Origin: JBBSVE01 sp038233815 | GTDB lineage: Bacteria; Pseudomonadota; Alphaproteobacteria; Rhodobacterales; Rhodobacteraceae | NCBI GenBank assembly: GCA_038233815.1 | Contig: JBBSVE010000064.1 | Span: forward strand, 1-16,784 | Direction of reading: 5' to 3' | DNA length: 16,784 bases | Shown here: in pieces, positions 1-8,084 of the stretch | Numbering within the stretch: the stretch's first letter is position 1 | Layout: the number at the start of each line of letters is the position of its first letter | Position numbers and translations under genes: made by a program | The notes under the pieces: generated by a model | Told to the model about the DNA's origin: nothing | Databases searched by the model: none | The model's input: only the letters and a program-made list of their open reading frames with translations

Positions 1-2
1 CG

Positions 3-368
3 CTCGACCGCCGCATCGCGATCCTGTGCGGCAATGGTGGGCTGTTCTTGCCTGAGGAGATGGGCCGCGGTGCCGATGGCGCGATGACCGGTTTTGCCTA
101 CCCCGAAATGATGGTCGGGGTGGTGGAGGCCTGCGCCCGCGGCCACCGGGACCTTGCGCAGGATCTGTTCGACGCCTACCTGCCCCTCGCGCGCTACGAG
201 CAGCAGCCGGGCCTCGGCCTCGCGGTTCGCAAGTATGTGCTGGCGAAACGGGGTGTGATCGCCGATCCGGCCCTGCGGCGTCCCGGTGGCGCTCTGTCCA
301 CGTCTGGGCGTCGGGAGGTCGATTTCCTGATCGACCGGCAGGAGCGCCGGTTGAACCATCTGGGCTGA
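3..368 (+). CDS. Dihydrodipicolinate synthase (DHDPS)-family lyase, C-terminal fragment (5' end outside window)
   Basis: This is the last 121 residues of a DapA/NanA-type class I aldolase or dehydratase. The frame is open from base 3, so the gene begins before the window. Recognisable family stretches are CGNGGLFLPEE, then GADGAMTGFAYPEM, then YEQQPGLGLAVRKYVL, all typical of the late barrel strands and C-terminal helices. The Schiff-base lysine and Tyr motifs would lie upstream and cannot be seen. Members with this C-terminus are usually sugar-acid or keto-acid lyases rather than lysine-biosynthetic DapA, but the substrate cannot be read from this part. The stop lies 10 bases from the stop of the convergent Rieske ferredoxin gene. 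It may serve the same catabolic pathway as the neighbouring operon; that is inference from position only. Confidence 0.85.
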   Translation, partial: LDRRIAILCGNGGLFLPEEMGRGADGAMTGFAYPEMMVGVVEACARGHRDLAQDLFDAYLPLARYEQQPGLGLAVRKYVLAKRGVIADPALRRPGGALSTSGRREVDFLIDRQERRLNHLG

Positions 369-378
369 ATCCGCGACG

Positions 379-690
379 TCAGATCTCGATTTCCACCATG
401 TCGCCCGTGACCCGGATGGGATAGCGGGCGAGGTCGATGCAGACCGGCGGGGCCATCGCCTCGCCGGTGCGGTAGTCGAAGATGCCATTATGTTTGGGGC
501 ATTCCACGGTGCCGTCGATCACCAGCCCGTCGGCCAGATGCGCCTTGCCGTGGGTGCAGAGCCCGTCGGTCGCGAAATAGTCCCCCTCCGGGCTGCAATA
601 GATCGCGAACGTCCGCTCGCCTTCGTCGAAACGCACGACGCGTTCGGGGCCGAGGTCGTCCGTCCGGCAGGCCACAACCCAGGCGGTCAT
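379..690 (-). CDS. MocE-like Rieske [2Fe-2S] ferredoxin
   Basis: A 103-residue soluble Rieske ferredoxin that would pass electrons to an oxygenase. The two cluster-binding boxes are visible: C45-T-H47 and C64-P-K-H67, 16 residues apart, which gives the two Cys and two His ligands. Length is normal for a free-standing Rieske ferredoxin of the MocE/bacterial biphenyl-ferredoxin type. The start ATG (688-690) overlaps the stop of the upstream oxygenase gene as ATGA, so the two are probably translationally coupled and made together. This pairing with a sterol-desaturase-fold protein matches MocD/MocE of rhizopine catabolism in Sinorhizobium, where a third protein, MocF, is the reductase. No reductase gene is visible here. 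The open frame continues upstream of base 690 but that part is out of family and lies inside the oxygenase gene. Confidence 0.9.
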   Translation of the reverse strand: MTAWVVACRTDDLGPERVVRFDEGERTFAIYCSPEGDYFATDGLCTHGKAHLADGLVIDGTVECPKHNGIFDYRTGEAMAPPVCIDLARYPIRVTGDMVEIEI

Positions 691-1694
691 GCAGCACTCC
701 GGGCCTTGAGGTCGCGGAACCGCTGGATCATGCGGGCTTCGGACTCCTCGGAGCCGTCGTGGAAGGTGCCGAACCACTTGTCGACCGGGATCGGTCCGTC
801 GGCATAATTGCACTCGAAGAACTTGTGGTGGAGGTAGTGGCCGTGCCCGACGGTCAGGTCGAGGGATGCGTCGCCGCCGAGCTCCATCCGCTCGAACCCC
901 GCATGGCCCGGTGCCGGGGACAGCCCGGCATGGACCAGAGTGAACAACAGATGCAGCGGATGGAACGGAACCACGAGGAAGATGAGCGCCGTAGAGAAAT
1001 AGAGCGCATGCTCCACCGGGTGCATCGCGAGGCCGGACCACGGTCCCGGATTGACGTTGTTGTGGTGAAGGCTGTGCACGCGGCGATAAAGCGGCGGCCA
1101 GTGGATCAGGCGGTGGACGACGTAGAAATGGACGTCGCGCCAGACCGGGATCAGGAGGAACAGCACCACGACATAGACCGGATGCGCCTCAAGGCTCACC
1201 AGTCGCAGGTAGCCGTTCGCGGCGGCCCAGAAGAGGCCGATCTCGAACCCGCTCCAGATCACCACGCCGCTGGCGAAGGTCCAGAACAGGTTGTCGAGCG
1301 TCTGGTCGTTGAAGAGGAACGCATCGTTCTTGGCGCTGGGCCAGCGGGCGTTGTATTTGAACCGCGTGTCCTGCGCCTTCTGGCTATAGAGCCGGAGGTG
1401 GAATGCGCCGAAAACCAGAAGCGTAAGAAGCGCGTTGCGCCCGAGGATGAACGCCATCCAGCCGGGGGCGAGATGCGCCATCGTGGTCATCGACGGCGTG
1501 GCGAAGGCCCAGACCAGCCCCGCGATGCCGAGGAAGATGGCGTTCCATGGAAAGAGAAAGCCCGGAAATCCGAACGCCCACCGGAGCAGCGCCTTGGGCT
1601 TTGCGGGCCAGTCGCCGAACGGCGGATAGGCGATCCGCTTGTTGGGGCGGTAGTCGCCGCGCCGGTTCCGGGTGCCGTGTGCCGTTTCGTCCAT
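687..1694 (-). CDS. MocD-like membrane di-iron oxygenase, sterol desaturase/fatty acid hydroxylase family
   Basis: A 335-residue integral membrane protein of the sterol desaturase/fatty acid hydroxylase superfamily (PF04116 fold). The di-iron histidine boxes are all present: H189, H194 and H198 in HFYVVHRLIH, then H207, H210 and H211 in VHSLHHNN, then H286, H289 and H290 in HYLHH, with extra histidines at 225 and 229. Hydrophobic segments lie near residues 45-65, 80-98, 138-158, 172-186 and 230-255. The enzyme should use O2 and electrons from the Rieske ferredoxin encoded directly downstream. In the Moc system the equivalent pair is needed to demethylate rhizopine, so O-demethylation or hydroxylation of an imported polyol or sugar is plausible; lipid hydroxylation is the alternative. 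The ATG has GAGGG about 10 bases upstream. It follows the ATPase gene by 36 bases and looks part of the same operon. Confidence 0.88.
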   Translation of the reverse strand: MDETAHGTRNRRGDYRPNKRIAYPPFGDWPAKPKALLRWAFGFPGFLFPWNAIFLGIAGLVWAFATPSMTTMAHLAPGWMAFILGRNALLTLLVFGAFHLRLYSQKAQDTRFKYNARWPSAKNDAFLFNDQTLDNLFWTFASGVVIWSGFEIGLFWAAANGYLRLVSLEAHPVYVVVLFLLIPVWRDVHFYVVHRLIHWPPLYRRVHSLHHNNVNPGPWSGLAMHPVEHALYFSTALIFLVVPFHPLHLLFTLVHAGLSPAPGHAGFERMELGGDASLDLTVGHGHYLHHKFFECNYADGPIPVDKWFGTFHDGSEESEARMIQRFRDLKARSAA

Positions 1695-1730
1695 TGTCCG
1701 GTGTCCCTCAACGTATCGTCTGGCGGAAAG

Positions 1731-2803
<1,073 letters not shown>

Positions 2804-2804
<1 letters not shown>

Positions 2805-3856
2805 CATTCGTCCCCGTCGCGGGCCATCCGGATCTGCAGCTTGATGTCGCCGGGCCGCCCCTCTGCCGCGCGCTCGAACGCCTCGACGCTCCGCGCGAAC
2901 GGGAAGGTGCCGGAGATCAGCGGCTTCAGATCCACCTTGCCCGAGGCGATCAGCTCCAGTGCGCGGTCGAAGACGTTGGCATAGCGGAACACCGTCTCGA
3001 TCCTCAGCTCGCGCGCGCAGGCGGCGCTGACGTCGAAGGGCACCGGCTCCGGCGGCAGGCCCACGAGCACCACGCAGCCACCGGGACGGGCGGCGCGGAT
3101 TGCGTCGCCATAGACGCGCGGGCTGCCGGAGCATTCGAACACCACGTCCGCGCCCCAGTCGGCGGTCGCGGCCTTCACCGCTTCGACGAGACCACCCTTG
3201 GACACATTGATCCCCGTGATACCGTCGTAGCGCGCCGCTGTCGCCAGCTTCTCGTCGCTAATGTCGGAGATGAGGACCCGCGCGCAGCCCCCGGCGAGCG
3301 CCGCCAGCGCCACCATGATCCCGATCGGCCCCGCCCCGGTGACGACGGCCACGTCGCCCGGCACGATGCGCGCGCGGGTCGCGGCCTGCATCCCGATGGC
3401 GAACGGCTCCGCCATGGCACCTTCGGCAAAGCTCACGCTGTCGGGGAGCTTGTAGGTGAAAGCCGCCGGGTGGACGACCGACGGGGTGAGGATGCCGTGC
3501 ACCGGGGGCGTGGCCCAGAACGTCACCGCGGGATCGACGTTGTAGATGCCGAGCTTGGTCGCGCGCGACGACATGTCGGGCACGCCCGGCTCCATGCAAA
3601 CCCGGTCGCCGACGTGGAGCGCCGTGACGGACGCGCCGACCTCGGTGATCGTGCCGGCGCCTTCGTGGCCCAGCACCATCGGCGCGTTGACTACGAAATC
3701 GCCGATCCGGCCATGGGTGTAATAATGCACGTCGCTGCCGCAGACCCCGACCGTATGAAGCTCGATCCGCACGTCGTTGGGGCCGAGATCGTGCGGCAGG
3801 TCGACTTCGCGGATCGTGAGTTCGCCCTTGCGTTCGAGAACCAGTGCCTGTGCCAT
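2804..3856 (-). CDS. Zinc-dependent polyol dehydrogenase (sorbitol/xylitol dehydrogenase type, MDR family)
   Basis: A 350-residue medium-chain dehydrogenase/reductase. The catalytic zinc ligands fit Cys39 (GVCGSDVHYY), His64-Glu65 (LGHEGAG) and Glu150 (AEPFAIG). The nucleotide-binding Rossmann motif GAGPIG is at 174-179, followed by an acidic Asp-rich turn (SDIS) that suggests NAD rather than NADP. The stretches MEPGVP, YNVDP and FWATPP are typical of sorbitol and xylitol dehydrogenases. As in that group, the four cysteines of the structural zinc site of ordinary alcohol dehydrogenases are missing. It likely oxidises the imported polyol, or a product of it, to a keto sugar in the cytoplasm. 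It sits between permease and ATPase genes, 12 bases after the permease stop with a GAGGAA ribosome site, and overlaps the ATPase start. Exact substrate is unknown. Confidence 0.9.
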
Positions 3857-3868
3857 GTCGTCTTCCTC

Positions 3869-4678
3869 TCAGCGTGTCTTCTGCGCAAATGCGCGGTTCA
3901 GGAATCCGCTCAGCAAGCCGAGCAGCAGCAAGGGCGGCAACGACAGGAGCACGACGGCCGCATTCAGGATGCCCCATGGCACATTCATGCCGAGCTGCGA
4001 CATCTCGGAGGCCACGATGGGCAGCGTCTTGGCGCTGGAGGTGGTGAGCATCAGGGCAATCAGAAACTCGTTCCAGACCAGCACGAAGCTGAAGGCGAGC
4101 GCGCCCAGAAGCGACTTGCCCGCCACCGGCAGGGCCACGCGGAAGAACACCGCATAAGGCCCGTAGCCGTCGACGCGGGCCGCCTCCTCCACCTCGCGCG
4201 GGACGGCCTGAAAGCCGGGGATCGCGAGCCACATGGTGATCGAGATGGTGATGAGCGAGTAGGAGATGATCATCCCGATCCGCGTGTCATAGAGCCCGAG
4301 GTTGAGCCAGATCACCATGAGCGGGATCGCCACCGCCACCGGGGGCAGGAACCGGAGCGACAGGACGAAGAACTGCACCTCCTTTGTTGCCCGGTTGGGA
4401 TGGCGCGCGATGGCGTAGGCGCCGGGCAGACCCAGCGCCAGACCGATGGCCACCGCCGAGATGCAGATGATGAGCGAGTTCACCAGCGCCTTGAACACGC
4501 TGTCCCGGCCCAGCACATACGCCATATTCTCCAGCGTCGGGGTGAAGAAAAGCTTGGGCACCGGCGTCAGCAGATCAGCCCCGAATTTGAACGCGTTGAG
4601 CAGCGTCCAGCCCAGCGGCAGCAGCACGATCAGCGCGAAGAACCACAGCAGGATCTGGCCCAGGAGGCGGGTCTTCAT
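3869..4678 (-). CDS. Carbohydrate ABC transporter permease, MalG type
   Basis: A 269-residue inner-membrane permease with about six transmembrane helices. The cytoplasmic EAA loop that docks on the ATPase is clear: EEAARVDGYGPYAVFFRVALP, with the usual Glu-Ala-Ala, Gly and Leu-Pro positions. It should pair with the MalF-type permease encoded just upstream. The start ATG at 4676-4678 overlaps that gene's stop as ATGA and is preceded by GAGGG within the upstream gene. The long open frame continuing upstream to 5542 lies antiphase within the other permease and is not coding. The protein is normal in length for MalG/SmoG-type subunits of CUT1 polyol and sugar importers. Confidence 0.94.
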   Translation of the reverse strand: MKTRLLGQILLWFFALIVLLPLGWTLLNAFKFGADLLTPVPKLFFTPTLENMAYVLGRDSVFKALVNSLIICISAVAIGLALGLPGAYAIARHPNRATKEVQFFVLSLRFLPPVAVAIPLMVIWLNLGLYDTRIGMIISYSLITISITMWLAIPGFQAVPREVEEAARVDGYGPYAVFFRVALPVAGKSLLGALAFSFVLVWNEFLIALMLTTSSAKTLPIVASEMSQLGMNVPWGILNAAVVLLSLPPLLLLGLLSGFLNRAFAQKTR

Positions 4679-5538
4679 CGATTCACCCTCTTCCAGATCA
4701 CGGTGAAGAACACGATGGTCACGATCAGCATGATGACCGCGATGGCGGAGGCGTAGCTGATGTTGCCGCTCTCGATGAAGCCCTGACTGAAGGCATACAT
4801 GTCCAGCGTCTCGGTGGCGATGCCGGGGCCGCCGCGGGTCATCACGTAGATCAGATCGAAGGATCGGAGCGATTCGATGGCCTTGACCAGCGCGAGGCTC
4901 ACCAGCGCCGCCTTGAGCATCGGCAGCGTGATGTAGAGATGGATCTCCCACGGTTTGGCATTGTCGAGCCGCGCGGCCTCGATCGGCTGGCGGGGCAGCG
5001 ATTCCAGCAGTTTCAGCACGATCACCGAAAAGAAGAAGCCCCATTGCCAGACATCCACGAACGCCACCGCGAGAAACGCCGCGTTCGGATCGGCCAGCAT
5101 GTCGACGGGCCGCCCGGTGATCGCGCGGTAGGGGTAGGTCACGATCCCGTAAAGCGGATGGAACGCAAATTTCCACACGAAGGCCGCGCAGACCCGAGGC
5201 AGCAGGACAGGCACGAGGAAAATGAGCGACAGGGCCTGCCGCATCCGGGGCGACGCCGCCTCGAACATCAGGACGCCAAGGCCCACGGCAAGGATCATGG
5301 TCGCCCCGACCGTGATCACCTCCCACTTCAGCGACACCCAGGCGGAGTTGAGAAAGCGCCGGTCGTCGAAGAGTTTGGTGTAGTTGCTGAACCCGGCCCA
5401 ATGCGAGGTCGGCTCGAACAAAGTGCGGTCGGTGAAGGATACGATGACGGCATAGATCAGCGGCGTGAAGGCAAGCACCGCGAGCAGGCACACGGTGGGC
5501 ACGAGGAACGTGTAGGGAAGGGTATTGCGGATTCGCAT
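4675..5538 (-). CDS. Carbohydrate ABC transporter permease, MalF type
   Basis: A 287-residue inner-membrane permease of the CUT1 class. The first helix spans about residues 8-32 and is followed by a periplasmic stretch, then five further hydrophobic segments. The EAA loop reads IEAARLDNAKPWEIHLYITLP, matching the consensus Ala-Ala, then a Leu-Pro. The sequence RSFDLIYVMTRGGPG after it is a hallmark of MalF/UgpA relatives. The ATG has AAGG seven bases upstream. A 73-base gap with a strong hairpin separates it from the binding-protein gene, while its stop overlaps the start of the second permease. The two permeases probably form a heterodimer that works with the binding protein and the ATPase in this operon. 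Confidence 0.94.
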   Translation of the reverse strand: MRIRNTLPYTFLVPTVCLLAVLAFTPLIYAVIVSFTDRTLFEPTSHWAGFSNYTKLFDDRRFLNSAWVSLKWEVITVGATMILAVGLGVLMFEAASPRMRQALSLIFLVPVLLPRVCAAFVWKFAFHPLYGIVTYPYRAITGRPVDMLADPNAAFLAVAFVDVWQWGFFFSVIVLKLLESLPRQPIEAARLDNAKPWEIHLYITLPMLKAALVSLALVKAIESLRSFDLIYVMTRGGPGIATETLDMYAFSQGFIESGNISYASAIAVIMLIVTIVFFTVIWKRVNR

Positions 5539-5571
5539 TCACGAACCTTCTCGGGTCAGGCGAGCAGGGGT

Positions 5572-5599
5572 GGCCCCGGCGCGGGAATGCGCCGGGGCC
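5572..5599 (-). promoter_or_regulatory. Intra-operon stem-loop between binding-protein and permease genes
   Basis: A perfect 11-base-pair, almost all G/C inverted repeat: arms at 5572-5582 and 5589-5599 with a 6-base loop. On the minus strand it begins 12 bases after the binding-protein stop. No T-run follows it, so it is not a standard terminator. In sugar importer operons such hairpins commonly protect the upstream mRNA or reduce read-through so that more binding protein than permease is made. That role is inferred here from position and shape. Confidence 0.75.
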
Positions 5600-5611
5600 G
5601 TCGGTCAGGGC

Positions 5612-6892
5612 TCAGTTCGACGTCAGCGTCAGGGCATAGTCGTTGAGTTCGTCCAGGGCCGCCTTGATGTCGGTGCGCTGCCCGGTGATCAGCTCCTCGA
5701 GGATGATACCCCAGCGGTCGCCCAGCTCCGGCCACTTCGCGTTCTGCCAGAAGTTCACCTTGGTGAAGGGCGCCGTTGCCGCGAGGGCTGCGGGAAGCTC
5801 CTTGCCGAACTTCGCCGAAAACTCCGGCGAGTTGAAGATCGAGGTGCGGTTCAGCTCCCCCGCCTGTCCGGCCTCCAGCCGGCGCTCCTCGTTCTTCTTG
5901 TCGGTGGCCCATGCGATCCAGAGGCCCGCGCACTTCTTGTCCTCCTCGGTCGGGTTCGCCTTGGCCGCAATGGCGAAGCCGTGGGCGTAGCCGCCGCCCG
6001 TCAGCGGGGTCGGGGGCGTGGAAAAGGCGATCTTGTCGGTCACCGAAGACACCGCCGGGTCGAGAGCGATCGACCCCAACGGCGCCGATTCCACGATCAT
6101 CGCGACCTGACCCGAGTTGAAGGCGCCCGTCACCTCATCCCACGATCCCGTCTTGGTACCGGGGGGCGAGTATTTGAAGAGCTCGAGATAGGTTTCCGTC
6201 GCCTTGACGGCTGCCGGGCTGTCGAAGGCGGGCTTGCCGTCCTTGTCGAACCACTCCCCGCCGTAGCCGCGGAAATAGGTCATCCAGCGCCAGACGTTCG
6301 CCCCCGATCCGCGTTGGCCGCGCAGGGCAATGCCGTAGATCCCCTTGTCGGGATCGTTCAGCTTCTTTGCGTCGGCGACCATCTCGTCCACGGTCTTGGG
6401 CGGCTCCAGCCCTGCGGCCTTGAAGATATCGGTGCGGTAGACGAGCAGATCGCCGCCGCCCTGGATCGGCGCGAACCAGACCTTGCCGTCGAACGTCGCC
6501 GTTTCGCGACGGCCCGGATCGAAGTCCTTGAAGTCGTATTTCTCGGGGTAGTATTTCAGCAGCGGCACGATCCAGTTCGAAGATGCGAACTGAGCGAGGT
6601 TGGCCTCGTCCACGTAATAGACGTTGTAGCGCCCGACGGTGGAGGCGTCCGCCCGCGATTTCGCGCGGCGGTCGTTCTCGTTCAGATAGTCGATCTGGAA
6701 ACCCGCGCCGGAGAGTTTCTTGAACTCGTCGGCATATTTCTCCGTCGTGGTGAGGCCGTCCCGGGGCTGGGCCAGGATGTGGACCTCCTTCGAGCACATC
6801 GCCTCGCCCTCGGCCTGCGCCGCGACGGCAGACCCGAGCACAAGACCGACCGTTGCGGCAGACGCCATGAGATGGCGGTTCATTGACAGCAT
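5612..6892 (-). CDS. Extracellular (periplasmic) solute-binding protein, sugar/polyol ABC transporter
   Basis: A 426-residue family 1 (MalE/SmoE-like) substrate-binding protein and the first gene of the operon. An N-terminal signal peptide runs to about residue 27, with a short basic start, the hydrophobic core AATVGLVLGSAVA and a cleavage site AQA before Glu28. The mature part shows typical features such as GKVWFAPIQGGGDLLVYRTD, then a GLEPPKT stretch and a Trp/Gly-rich middle. It should capture the substrate in the periplasm and deliver it to the two permeases. The start ATG at 6890-6892 has GGAGG eight bases upstream; an internal ATG at 6881-6883 lacks this. The open frame runs further upstream into the AraC gene and is not coding there. 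The substrate cannot be deduced, but the adjacent sorbitol/xylitol-type dehydrogenase suggests a polyol or a related sugar derivative. Confidence 0.94.
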   Translation of the reverse strand: MLSMNRHLMASAATVGLVLGSAVAAQAEGEAMCSKEVHILAQPRDGLTTTEKYADEFKKLSGAGFQIDYLNENDRRAKSRADASTVGRYNVYYVDEANLAQFASSNWIVPLLKYYPEKYDFKDFDPGRRETATFDGKVWFAPIQGGGDLLVYRTDIFKAAGLEPPKTVDEMVADAKKLNDPDKGIYGIALRGQRGSGANVWRWMTYFRGYGGEWFDKDGKPAFDSPAAVKATETYLELFKYSPPGTKTGSWDEVTGAFNSGQVAMIVESAPLGSIALDPAVSSVTDKIAFSTPPTPLTGGGYAHGFAIAAKANPTEEDKKCAGLWIAWATDKKNEERRLEAGQAGELNRTSIFNSPEFSAKFGKELPAALAATAPFTKVNFWQNAKWPELGDRWGIILEELITGQRTDIKAALDELNDYALTLTSN

Positions 6893-7033
6893 TCTGTTTC
6901 CCTCCCTGTGCGCGAACAACGGACATAGCGATCGCATGCGCATCCCCGACGTTGGACGATCCCGGAATCCGCCGCTATTGCGCGTCTTGCGGGCGACCGA
7001 TACTTTCATGCAGGAACGGAGGGAGCAGGCGTC
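6893..7033. promoter_or_regulatory. Divergent control region between transporter operon and AraC regulator
   Basis: This 141-base gap must contain both divergent promoters. No convincing consensus -35/-10 pair was found for the operon, which fits an activator-dependent promoter, as is usual for AraC-type control. Two overlapping perfect 8-base palindromes lie at 6928-6935 (GCGATCGC) and 6933-6940 (CGCATGCG), 36-48 bases upstream of the binding-protein start codon, a natural place for a regulator. Ribosome-binding sites mark both ends: GGAGG for the binding protein and GGAGGG (7018-7023) for the regulator. Confidence 0.5.
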
Positions 7034-7948
7034 GTGAAAGGCAAAATCGCTATCGGCGCCGCCCCCCTGACACCGGACCCGCGGGCCGAGCAGGTGCTGA
7101 TCCCCCCCGACCGGAGCCACCTGTGGCGGATCGACGATTACCCGACCCCCCGCGCGGTCTGGAACCATCATCCGGAGGTGGAGATTCATCTGATCCGTTA
7201 TTCCTCCGGCATGGCCTATGTGGGGGACCATATCGGTCCGTTCGAGGGTGGCGATCTGTGCTTCATCGGAAGCAACCTTCCGCATGACTGGGTGTCGTCG
7301 GATCTGGGCGGCGGGATCCTGCGCCGGCGCGATGTCGTCGTGCAGTTCGCCCCGGATCGGATGCGCGCAGGGTGCGCCGCGTTTCCCGAACTGGCCCCTG
7401 TCACCGCGTTCCTCGACCGGGCGGCACGCGGCGTCGCGTTCCACGGTGCCACGGCGCGAAAGGGCCGCCGGATGATCGAGGGCATGGCGGGCCTTCCGCC
7501 CGGACAGGCCACGGCGGAGCTTTTGCGGATCCTGTCACTCCTCGCCGCGTCGACGGAATGCCGCTACCTCGCCTCGCGCAGTTTCGTGCGGTCGCTGGGG
7601 CCGGACGGGTCGAAGCAACAGGACCGCATCGACCGCGCGCTGGGCTTTTTGCAGGACCATTTCCTCGATCGGCCGAGCCTGCGCGACGGCGCCGACCTCG
7701 TGGGCATGTCGGACTCGGTGTTCTCGCGCTTCTTCAAGCGGCGCACCGGGACCACCTTCACCGACCATCTCGTGTCGCTCAGGATCGGCTGCGCCCAGCG
7801 GCTGCTGGCGGCCTCCGACGATGCCATTACCGACGTGTGCTACCAGTCCGGGTTCAACAACATCTCCAACTTCAACCGGACGTTCCTGAGGCGCGTGGGC
7901 ATGGCGCCCTCGGCCTACCGGAACGCCGCGCGGGGGCGGAAGTCGTAG
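7034..7948 (+). CDS. AraC-family transcriptional regulator with N-terminal cupin domain
   Basis: A 304-residue regulator. The N-terminal part (about 40-110) is a cupin-like ligand-sensing domain, with the His-rich VWNHHPEVEIHLI and a GDLCFIGSNLPHDW stretch. The C-terminal 100 residues are the AraC/XylS DNA-binding domain: the first helix-turn-helix at about 216-236 (SLRDGADLVGMSDSVFSRFF) and the second at about 265-296, including GFNNISNFNRTF and ending in the conserved APSAYR. The start is GTG at 7034, with GGAGGG ten bases upstream; no in-frame ATG gives a better fit. The gene diverges from the seven-gene transporter operon, so it very probably activates or controls that operon in response to its substrate. 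It ends 16 bases before the 3' end of the opposing tRNA gene. Confidence 0.93.
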   Translation: MKGKIAIGAAPLTPDPRAEQVLIPPDRSHLWRIDDYPTPRAVWNHHPEVEIHLIRYSSGMAYVGDHIGPFEGGDLCFIGSNLPHDWVSSDLGGGILRRRDVVVQFAPDRMRAGCAAFPELAPVTAFLDRAARGVAFHGATARKGRRMIEGMAGLPPGQATAELLRILSLLAASTECRYLASRSFVRSLGPDGSKQQDRIDRALGFLQDHFLDRPSLRDGADLVGMSDSVFSRFFKRRTGTTFTDHLVSLRIGCAQRLLAASDDAITDVCYQSGFNNISNFNRTFLRRVGMAPSAYRNAARGRKS

Positions 7949-7964
7949 CGGGATTGACGGGAGC

Positions 7965-8038
7965 TGGAGGCGGGTACCGGAATCGAACCGGTCTTCTCGG
8001 ATTTGCAATCCGGTGCATAGCCTGCCTGCCCACCCGCC
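7965..8038 (-). tRNA. tRNA-Cys (anticodon GCA)
   Basis: A complete 74-base cloverleaf on the minus strand. The acceptor arms at 8032-8038 and 7969-7975 pair perfectly (GGCGGGT with ACCCGCC). The anticodon loop TTGCAAA gives GCA for Cys, the T arm is ACCGG-TTCGATT-CCGGT, the discriminator is U73 as expected for Cys, and CCA is encoded (7965-7967). Oddities by alignment are G at position 8 instead of U, G at 14 instead of A, a C15:G48 combination, and a C27-A43 mismatch. G18G19 and the T-loop are intact. It lies downstream of the J-domain gene but has its own promoter just upstream. Confidence 0.97.
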
Positions 8039-8048
8039 GTGGGGTCAG

Positions 8049-8077
8049 GACTTAGAGGGCGCGTCGCGTGGCGTCAA
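8049..8077 (-). promoter_or_regulatory. Sigma-70-type promoter of tRNA-Cys
   Basis: On the minus strand TTGACG (8072-8077) is followed after exactly 17 bases by TAAGTC (8049-8054). Ten bases separate the -10 element from the tRNA 5' end, so the primary transcript would carry only a few leader bases. The element lies just after the J-domain stop codon (8085-8087), showing that the tRNA can be transcribed independently of that gene. Confidence 0.7.
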
Positions 8078-8084
8078 GCGCGCG

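Noticed and set aside
5525..6886. 453-residue plus-strand open frame
   Set aside because: Antisense to the solute-binding protein, whose signal peptide and domain features are unambiguous.
7008..7037. Nine-codon leader peptide whose TGA overlaps the AraC GTG start
   Set aside because: Its ATG has no ribosome-binding site and its body merely contains the GGAGGG of the AraC gene, so coincidence is likelier than coupling.
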